DNA of 64,000 nt from Tamilnaduibacter salinus (GTDB lineage Bacteria; Pseudomonadota; Gammaproteobacteria; Pseudomonadales; Oleiphilaceae). The translations under genes and the position numbers were made by a program. Position 1 is the stretch's first letter; every line of letters starts with the position of its first letter. Under the pieces are notes generated by a model, which saw only the letters and a list, made by a program, of their open reading frames with translations, was not told where the DNA came from and made no database searches. The stretch spans positions 155,307 to 219,306 of the forward strand of contig NZ_QEKQ01000008.1 in the NCBI RefSeq assembly GCF_003096655.1, in the 5' to 3' direction. Below, in pieces: positions 57,965 through 64,000 of this stretch.

Positions 57965-59917
57965 ATGAATGACGTGTTTGATTTCTTTCTTAGGCTTCCC
58001 CGCTTCCAGAAACGATTGATTTCTCTCCTCTCTGACGCCTGCTTCCTTTCACTGGCGATGTGGTGCGCATACGCCTTGCGTCTGGAGAATCTCAACTGGA
58101 CGCCAGATCGCGGCCAGGCGATGACTCTTGCCCTGACGCTGATTGTTACGCTGGCAACGTTCGTGAAGCTGGGACTTTATCGGGCAGTGATCCGTTACAT
58201 GAGCGATCGCGCGCTCGTAACGATCATCGGTGGTGTGTTTGTTTCCGCGCTATCGATGATTGTCATTGGTTACTTAACGCAGACGCTTTTGCCGCGCTCA
58301 GTCCCTGTTCTCTATGGCGCCATGGCCTTCTCGTTTGTCGGTGGTACTCGCCTGGGCGTTCGCATGCTCGTCAGTCACTCCCGGAGGCGGCATCTGGAGG
58401 GAGTCGCGATCGTTGGTGTGGGAGAAACGGGGCTTCAGTTGGCCTCAGCTCTCGCTCAAGGGACTGAGTACCGTCCAGTTTTCTTTGTGACCACTGAACC
58501 AGGCGGGCACAAAACTCTCATCAATGCGCTTCCGGTGTTCAGCGTTGACCACGTCGAGTCAGCAATTCGTAAGCACTCAGTTGACCGGATATTGCTGGCC
58601 CTGGACGATACCGAAGCCCGTCGCCGTCGTTCTCTGATCACCCGCCTTGAATCGCTCTCTGTTCCTGTCCAGACGGTTCCCTCAATGTCGGAGCTTGTTG
58701 CCGGTCAGGCTCGCATCAATGACATCCGAGATCTGGACGTAGAGGATCTTCTCGGGCGAGACCCGGTCATTACTGATTCGGAGTCTGTCGCAAGGGATAT
58801 CGAGGGCAAAAGCGTCATGGTCACAGGAGCCGGTGGGTCGATCGGGTCTGAGCTCTGCCGCCAGATACTCCGACACCGCCCGCAGTGCCTCGTGTTGTTC
58901 GAGCGCTCGGAATACGCCCTGTACGACATCGAGCGGGAGTTGTCGACCATTAACCATGTTGAAGGGCTGGGTGTCGATCTTCACGCAGTGCTCGGTACGG
59001 TGAAGCTTCAGCGTCGGTGTGAAGCGGTGATGCGGGCCTTTAGCGTCAGCACGGTCTATCATGCTGCGGCCTATAAGCATGTCCCGTTGGTCGAGGAGAA
59101 CGTGATCGAGGGCGTTCAGAACAACGTCTTCGGCACGTTGAGTGTCGCAGAGGCGTCGATTGAGGCCGGGGTTGAGCGGTTCGTCCTGATCTCGACTGAC
59201 AAGGCGGTGCGCCCGACAAATGTGATGGGAGCGAGTAAACGTCTGGCCGAGCTGGTGTTACAGGCGTTGGCCGAGCGTCAGAAGCAGACCCGGTTTTCCA
59301 TGGTGCGTTTTGGCAATGTGCTGGGTTCTTCCGGGTCGGTCGTACCACTTTTCCGGGATCAGATCCGGGATGGCGGGCCGGTCACCGTCACCCACCCTGA
59401 CATCATCCGGTATTTCATGACCATCCCGGAGGCCAGCCAACTGGTTCTTCAGGCCGGCAGTATGGGGCGTGACGGAGAGGTGTTTGTTCTGGATATGGGC
59501 GAGCCTGTTCGGATTGCGGATCTGGCAGCGCGTATGATCCACCTCATGGGGCTGACCGAGAAAACCGATGAGCGTCCGGATGGTGACATTGAGATCGTTT
59601 TCACCGGCCTTCGTCCCGGAGAAAAGCTGTTCGAGGAATTGCTGATTGGCGATGACCCTCAGGGTACGGCACACCCGCGGATCATGAAGGCACGTGAAGT
59701 CTCAATGCCCTGGTCCGAGCTGAATCTGCTTCTGGAGCGCCTTCAGCAGGCCAGTCGACAGTTTGAGTGCCAGACGGTCATCGAATTGTTGCAGGAAGCG
59801 CCGACGGGCTATGTGTCATCGGGGGATACCTGCGATCTGGTTGCCAATCAGAAACTAGCGGCTGGTCAGGTCGCCGGGACCGAGGACTCAGCCAAGGTAA
59901 GACGCCTGCGACTGTAG
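57965..59917 (+). CDS. wbpM: membrane UDP-HexNAc 4,6-dehydratase (WbpM/CapD long form)
   Basis: 650 aa. Four membrane helices in the first about 130 residues, a CoA-binding-like NAD fold (VAIVGVGETGLQLASALAQG), then the catalytic domain: VTGAGGSIGSELCRQIL, YHAAAYKHVPLVEENV, STDKAVRPTNVMGASKRLAE (MxxxK) and FTGLRPGEKLFEELL. It forms UDP-4-keto-6-deoxy-GlcNAc. Typical last gene of O-antigen clusters in Pseudomonas relatives. Confidence 0.94.
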   Translation: MNDVFDFFLRLPRFQKRLISLLSDACFLSLAMWCAYALRLENLNWTPDRGQAMTLALTLIVTLATFVKLGLYRAVIRYMSDRALVTIIGGVFVSALSMIVIGYLTQTLLPRSVPVLYGAMAFSFVGGTRLGVRMLVSHSRRRHLEGVAIVGVGETGLQLASALAQGTEYRPVFFVTTEPGGHKTLINALPVFSVDHVESAIRKHSVDRILLALDDTEARRRRSLITRLESLSVPVQTVPSMSELVAGQARINDIRDLDVEDLLGRDPVITDSESVARDIEGKSVMVTGAGGSIGSELCRQILRHRPQCLVLFERSEYALYDIERELSTINHVEGLGVDLHAVLGTVKLQRRCEAVMRAFSVSTVYHAAAYKHVPLVEENVIEGVQNNVFGTLSVAEASIEAGVERFVLISTDKAVRPTNVMGASKRLAELVLQALAERQKQTRFSMVRFGNVLGSSGSVVPLFRDQIRDGGPVTVTHPDIIRYFMTIPEASQLVLQAGSMGRDGEVFVLDMGEPVRIADLAARMIHLMGLTEKTDERPDGDIEIVFTGLRPGEKLFEELLIGDDPQGTAHPRIMKAREVSMPWSELNLLLERLQQASRQFECQTVIELLQEAPTGYVSSGDTCDLVANQKLAAGQVAGTEDSAKVRRLRL

Positions 59918-59992
59918 TACGCGTTTTGAAAGACCAGTTGATGACTGGGAGCGACTTTGAGCACGCCTTGGAAACAACGATAAGGACATCCT

Positions 59993-61402
59993 GTGATAGA
60001 GATCTCCCACCACGGCGCCACGACCGGCGTCACCGGCTCCTGCCATGAACTGACGGTCGACGGGGCTGGTATCCTCATCGACTGCGGCCTGTTCCAGGGC
60101 CAGGAGCAGGGACGTGGCGCCAGCGCTTCGGACCTTGCCGTTGACTTTCCCATTGAGCACCTCCGTGCGCTGGTGGTCACTCATGTGCATATCGACCATG
60201 TGGGGCGCATTGCTTACCTGTTGGCAGCCGGTTTTGAGGGGCCCATTCTGTGTTCGGAGCCCTCGGCGATCATGTTGCCGGAAATTCTGGAAGACGCCCT
60301 GAAGATCGGCTTCACCCGCGACCGGGACTTGATTGAACGCGTGCTGGACCGAATTCGGGAGCGCACTGTGCCGTTGTCCTATGGCCAGTGGCACACGGTT
60401 TTTGATGAAGCCGATGCACAGCTGGACGTTCGGTTGCAGCCGGCCGGCCACATCCTCGGGTCGGCCTATGTGGAGTGTGACGCCCTTAGTGGCCAGCAAC
60501 GCGAGCGGGTCGTGTTCAGTGGTGACCTGGGCGCGCCGCATGCGCCGTTGCTGCCCGAACCGACTGCCCCGGGGCGAGCCGACCGGTTGGTGATTGAAAG
60601 CACCTACGGGGACCGCAATCACGAGGATCGTGCGACCCGGCGTTATCGTCTGAAAACGGTGCTGGAAAACGCTCTGGCCGATGGCGGGACGGTGCTGGTG
60701 CCGGCGTTCAGTATCGGCCGGACCCAGGAGTTGCTGTACGAGCTGGAGAGCCTGATTGTGGAGTTCGGCGTATCGCCGGTGATGACGGAAGAGGGCGGTG
60801 ACGCGCTGAACTGGAACGAACTCGAGATCGTCGTTGACTCACCGCTGGCGGCCAACTTCACCCGGATCTATCGCCAACTCAAACCATTCTGGGACAACGA
60901 GGCCCAGACGCTGGTCCAGTCCGGCCGTCACCCGTTGTCGTTCGATCAGCTGACGGTGATTGATGACCACGACGACCATCTAAAAGCGGTCGATTATCTG
61001 GCCGGCTCACACCGCCCCTGCGTGGTTCTGGCCGGCTCCGGGATGTGTGCGGGGGGTCGGGTGGTGAACTACCTCAAGGCCATGTTGTCGGAGCCGCGTA
61101 ACGATGTCCTGTTCGTTGGTTATCAGGCCGCCGGCACGCCGGGGCGGGACATTCTGGAGTATGGTCCGTCGGGTGGCTGGGTTGAACTGGATGGTGAGCG
61201 TTATGAGATCCGGGCACGTATTCACCAGGTCGGTGGTTATTCGGCCCATGCCGGGCAGGACGATCTGATTCGTTTTATTCAGGGTATTAAACGGCCACCG
61301 GAAGAAATCCGTCTTGTTCATGGCGAGCGTCCTGCCAAAGAGACCCTTCGGGATCGTTTGGAGACTATTGGATATCGTCGGGTTTTGATTCCGGGTGAAT
61401 AA
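59993..61402 (+). CDS. MBL-fold / beta-CASP RNA-metabolising hydrolase
   Basis: 469 aa, GTG start at 59993. Metal site VVTHVHIDHVGR (HxHxDH) near 64, GHILGSAYVE near 150, FSGDLGAPHAPLL near 176; beta-CASP part VPAFSIGRTQEL and the last His in HQVGGYSAHAGQ. Family members are RNA exo/endonucleases of CPSF type. 75 nt after wbpM; a link to polysaccharide synthesis is not evident. Confidence 0.88.
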   Translation: MIEISHHGATTGVTGSCHELTVDGAGILIDCGLFQGQEQGRGASASDLAVDFPIEHLRALVVTHVHIDHVGRIAYLLAAGFEGPILCSEPSAIMLPEILEDALKIGFTRDRDLIERVLDRIRERTVPLSYGQWHTVFDEADAQLDVRLQPAGHILGSAYVECDALSGQQRERVVFSGDLGAPHAPLLPEPTAPGRADRLVIESTYGDRNHEDRATRRYRLKTVLENALADGGTVLVPAFSIGRTQELLYELESLIVEFGVSPVMTEEGGDALNWNELEIVVDSPLAANFTRIYRQLKPFWDNEAQTLVQSGRHPLSFDQLTVIDDHDDHLKAVDYLAGSHRPCVVLAGSGMCAGGRVVNYLKAMLSEPRNDVLFVGYQAAGTPGRDILEYGPSGGWVELDGERYEIRARIHQVGGYSAHAGQDDLIRFIQGIKRPPEEIRLVHGERPAKETLRDRLETIGYRRVLIPGE

Positions 61403-61674
61403 TAGCGAGCGTGGGGTTCAATGTGGGTCTGAATTTCCGAAATCATTGCTCGGATCGCCGCCAATAATGCACCTCGATTAACAGCGTTTTATTTTTTAAT
61501 TTGAAAATCGACGTAACTTTATTTAAGTTTGTGGGGCGTTGTAAAAACCAGTGAAATACGATGAATGACCGTATTCTGAAAAGTCTCCATCGTGACGGGT
61601 CCAGGGATTCGGATCGGGTATCACGGGTTCAGGATTTCCAGACAATCAAACCGGATTGAAAAGGCAAAGAAACA

Positions 61675-62043
61675 ATGGCAAAGATTAGTGATTACTACCA
61701 GAAGAAACAGCTGATGGAGCAGCTGTCTGAGGAAATCACCAAGATGGAAGCGGACAAAACGCTAAAGCGCGAGTTGGAGTTTGAAGAGAAGATTCGTGGG
61801 TTGATGGACGAATACAACAAGTCCGCGAAAGACGTGCTCCAGGTTCTGGGTGCGATTGACCCTTCCGTTGTACCGGGTAAGGCCTCGTCTGCCGGCGCCT
61901 CCGGCCCCAAGCGCCCGCTGCAGATTTACAAGAACCCGCATACCGGGGAAGTGGTGAAGACCCGCGGCGGCAACCACAAGACCCTGAAACAGTGGCGGGA
62001 AAAGCACGGCAAGGAAACGGTTCAGAGCTGGCGTCAGGACTGA
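61675..62043 (+). CDS. mvaT: MvaT-family H-NS-like nucleoid protein
   Basis: 122 aa. N-terminal coiled-coil dimerisation region (KKQLMEQLSEEITKMEAD), variable linker, then the MvaT DNA-binding block IYKNPHTGEVVKTRGGNHKT and WREKHG. MvaT silences AT-rich foreign DNA in pseudomonads. It follows an AT-rich 270-nt leader, as often seen for self-regulated hns genes, and lies next to a locus with an AT-rich section. Confidence 0.93.
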   Translation: MAKISDYYQKKQLMEQLSEEITKMEADKTLKRELEFEEKIRGLMDEYNKSAKDVLQVLGAIDPSVVPGKASSAGASGPKRPLQIYKNPHTGEVVKTRGGNHKTLKQWREKHGKETVQSWRQD

Positions 62044-62070
62044 TCGTCACCGGTACGAATCGTTTTCGAG

Positions 62071-62096
62071 AAAGGCGCCCGCGTGGCGCCTTTTTT
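62071..62096 (+). terminator. Rho-independent terminator after mvaT
   Basis: AAAGGCGCC (62071-62079) pairs with GGCGCCTTT (62085-62093), continuing into TTTTTT. Confidence 0.93.
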
Positions 62097-62192
62097 CGTT
62101 GGCGCTTCACCGGGCGGATGAGTGGTGAAGACGCCGTCGTCAATGTCGCCGAATATTCATAGGGTGTTGTAAAAGGTCCCGCCCTCTTTAAT

Positions 62193-62301
62193 GTAGCCGA
62201 ACATTTATGTTCGGAGGAGCCGTGAGGCTCCCTGCAAACAACGGGGTGTGGAGTAGCGCTCGGCGGCCTGTCGGCCGCTCCGAACATAAATGTTCGGCTA
62301 C
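62193..62301. repeat. REP-like inverted pair, GTAGCCGA..TCGGAG family variant
   Basis: GTAGCCGAACATTTATGTTC…GGAG at 62193-62216 and its exact reverse complement at 62278-62301; each arm is itself a palindrome (CCGAACATTTATGTTCGG). Arms have the same ends and nearly the same length as the elements at 3868, 19639, 24549 and 27037 but a different middle. Confidence 0.85.
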
Positions 62302-62384
62302 GTTAGCGTTTGCAATGCCCTTTCAATGGTTGGCGGCGTTGATTCTCAACAGACAACAGGAACCGGAATGGACACTGACATCCA

Positions 62385-63791
62385 ATGATTGCCGTCATAC
62401 TGGCCGGCGGCTCTGGTACACGGCTATGGCCGATGTCCCGGGAGACGTTTCCCAAGCAATTCCTGCCCCTGACCGGCGGCCAGTCGCTGCTGGAGGAAAC
62501 GGTCGCACGCTCGCAGCGGCTCGATCCAAAGCCATCCGTGCTGGCGGTGACGTCGGAAGCGCACCGGTTTCTGGTGGCGGAGCATTTGAATCAACAGATG
62601 CCGACGACGTCCTGGAGCGTGCTGCTGGAGCCGGAAAGTCGTAACACCGCGCCGGCCGTTGCTCTGGCCGCTCTGGACGCATCAGCCCGGTCACCCAGTG
62701 AGCTGTTACTGGTGTTGCCGTCGGATCATGCAATGTCGGATAGCCAGGCTTTCCTGAAAGCGGTCGGGGAAGGGGATGAACTGGCCAGGGCGGGCAAGAT
62801 GGTGACCTTCGGAGTGACGCCCCGCAGTGCCGAAACGGGGTACGGGTATATTCGCGCCGGTGTCCAGGAAGGCGCGGGTGCCCGGGTCGATGCCTTCGTG
62901 GAAAAGCCGGATGCCGAGACGGCAGCGCGTTACCGGGACAGCGGCGAGTACTACTGGAACAGCGGTATGTTCCTGTTCCGCGCTGATCGGTATCTGGAGG
63001 AGCTTGGCAAGTGGCGTCCGGACATTCTGGCGGCGTGTCGCCAAGCGTGGGAAGCGCGTTCCGCCGACCTGGATTTCATCCGGGTCGAGCACCAGGCATT
63101 CGACACCTGCCCGGCGGATTCCATCGACTGCGCGATCATGGAGCATACTGGAGAGGCGGTGGTTGTTCCGCTGGATGCCGGGTGGAGTGACGTGGGTTCG
63201 TGGGAGGCGCTCTGGGATCTTCAGGAAAAAGATGCGAACGGCAATGTCTGCCGAGGAGACGTCATCACCGAATCCGTCACGGGCTCCTACATCCACTCGG
63301 ATGGGCGGCTGGTCGCCGCATTAGGCGTTGAGGATCACGTCATTGTTGAAACCGACGACGTCGTCCTGGTCGCCGATCGCGCCCGTGTTCAGTCCATCAA
63401 GGGACTGGTGGCGCGGCTGCGGGCGGACGGACGCGAGGAGCACAGACAGCACCGGCATGTTCATCGGCCCTGGGGATACTATGATCAGATCGCCAGTGGC
63501 GAGCGATTCCAGGTCAAACGCATCACCGTCCATCCCGGCGGGTCGCTCTCTCTCCAGAAGCACCACCATCGCGCCGAGCACTGGGTCATCGTGAGCGGTA
63601 TTGCCACCGTCGAACGGGAAGGCGAGTCCTTCCGGCTTGACGTCGACCAGTCCATCGACATCCCCCAAGGCCAGATGCATCGGCTGAGCAACCAGGAGAC
63701 GACCCCACTGGAGCTCATCGAGGTCCAGACCGGCAGCTACCTCGGCGAAGACGACATTGTGCGGTTTGAGGATGCGTATGACCGGGAGTGA
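62385..63791 (+). CDS. manC: mannose-1-phosphate guanylyltransferase / mannose-6-phosphate isomerase
   Basis: 468 aa, usual length of the bifunctional enzyme. Nucleotidyltransferase motif LAGGSGTRLWPMSRETFPKQ at 7-26, FVEKP near 168; C-terminal cupin with GGSLSLQKHHHRAEHWVIVSG near 390. Makes GDP-mannose, a likely precursor for the polysaccharide. Its own gene unit downstream of mvaT. Confidence 0.95.
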   Translation: MIAVILAGGSGTRLWPMSRETFPKQFLPLTGGQSLLEETVARSQRLDPKPSVLAVTSEAHRFLVAEHLNQQMPTTSWSVLLEPESRNTAPAVALAALDASARSPSELLLVLPSDHAMSDSQAFLKAVGEGDELARAGKMVTFGVTPRSAETGYGYIRAGVQEGAGARVDAFVEKPDAETAARYRDSGEYYWNSGMFLFRADRYLEELGKWRPDILAACRQAWEARSADLDFIRVEHQAFDTCPADSIDCAIMEHTGEAVVVPLDAGWSDVGSWEALWDLQEKDANGNVCRGDVITESVTGSYIHSDGRLVAALGVEDHVIVETDDVVLVADRARVQSIKGLVARLRADGREEHRQHRHVHRPWGYYDQIASGERFQVKRITVHPGGSLSLQKHHHRAEHWVIVSGIATVEREGESFRLDVDQSIDIPQGQMHRLSNQETTPLELIEVQTGSYLGEDDIVRFEDAYDRE

Positions 63792-63803
63792 GGGATTTTT
63801 TTT

Positions 63804-63858
63804 GCCGCGGAAACCGCGGAAAGACCCGGAAAAAAGAAGATTCGGCCACGGAATCCAT
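63804..63858. repeat. left outer arm and truncated left inner arm of a composite repeat
   Basis: GCCGCGGAAACCGCGGAAAG at 63804 followed by GCCACGGAATCCAT at 63845, 12 nt after the manC stop. No right arms in the remaining 140 nt; they may lie beyond the window or be lost. Confidence 0.85.
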
Positions 63859-63860
63859 AT

Positions 63861-63989
63861 ATGGTCTCCTCCCCGTTTGCAAGGCTCCAGAGTCTGATGA
63901 GGGATAGGTTGCTGCCATATATCCGGCCTGTTGACGAGGCGGCGTTGCCGCCTCTGGCCCTGATGAGGATTCGCCGCGCGCCTGCCTAA
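63861..63989 (+). other. short open frame of unknown status at the window edge
   Basis: ATG 63861 to TAA 63987-63989, 42 codons, with ARLQSLMRDRLLPYIRPVDE and ALPPLALMRIRRAPA. It reads like a real protein N-terminus, and the second half is loosely like the first strand of AraC-type N-terminal domains. It could be the broken start of a gene cut by the adjoining repeat, or chance. Confidence 0.25.
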
Positions 63990-64000
63990 TCACTGAAGCG

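Larger units (their letters stand above)
62044..62384. other. mvaT-manC gap
   Basis: No gene. Holds the mvaT terminator (62071-62096), a partial TGTCGCCGAATATTCATA copy near 62143 and the REP-like pair at 62193-62301. The manC promoter must lie in the last 80 nt or within the pair; I see no clear consensus. Confidence 0.6.

Overview
The window is chromosomal DNA of a gammaproteobacterium, visibly GC-rich except for an AT-richer stretch at about 34.8-39.2 kb. The order pilA, pilB, pilC, pilD, coaE, yacG, together with rfaH and a MvaT-type H-NS protein, points to the Pseudomonas/Marinobacter/Halomonas/Chromatiales side of the class. I cannot name a genus. I see no phage, transposase or CRISPR array.

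1-13.4 kb, mostly minus strand: a truncated Bax-like glucosaminidase, a large lipoprotein, YfaZ, YacG, a hybrid histidine kinase with two receivers, TrmO, an outer-membrane protein, CoaE and the type IV pilus genes pilD, pilC and pilB. 13.8-16.4 kb: a sigma-54-type promoter, pilA, a membrane-anchored serine hydrolase, a second pilin and tRNA-Thr(CGU). 16.5-18.5 kb: a toxin-antitoxin island (HTH antitoxin, VapBC-like pair, MNT/HEPN pair).

18.6-33.9 kb: sulfate activation and the surface-polysaccharide export machinery (CysQ, RfaH, an SLC13 permease, CysC, YjbH, a lipoprotein, Wzi, an SLBB export protein, Wzz). An RfaH ops element lies just before yjbH. This region also carries two GxxExxY nuclease-like genes, a four-helix-bundle (S23) remnant and a second MNT/HEPN pair, each bounded by repeats.

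34-61.4 kb: a long plus-strand polysaccharide locus with two flippases, two polymerase-like membrane proteins, a second chain-length protein, two initiating phosphoglycosyltransferases (WecA-like and PglC-like), six glycosyltransferases, three PAPS-type sulfotransferases, a UDP-sulfoquinovose synthase, AsnB and sugar dehydratases/epimerases. A beta-CASP hydrolase, MvaT and ManC follow. Together with CysC, CysQ and the permease, this predicts a sulfated and possibly sulfonated polysaccharide, with RfaH and ops acting on its export genes.

The most unusual feature is a dispersed composite repeat. Its full form is a nested inverted repeat: outer arm (GCCGCGGAA...CGCGGAA), inner arm (GCCACGGAA...CACGGAA), a variable core, a CGCCCGAAGGGCG hairpin, then both arms in reverse. 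Copies fill most intergenic gaps of the first 33 kb and often begin right at stop codons. In two places the core is a GxxExxY gene. Three other short repeat families (GTAGCCGA..TCGGAG; CCTTAAAA; AAGTAGC) recur beside it in a fairly fixed order. Pieces have entered coding sequence in yjbH, wzi and one GxxExxY gene. The 32.9-63.8 kb stretch has no copies.
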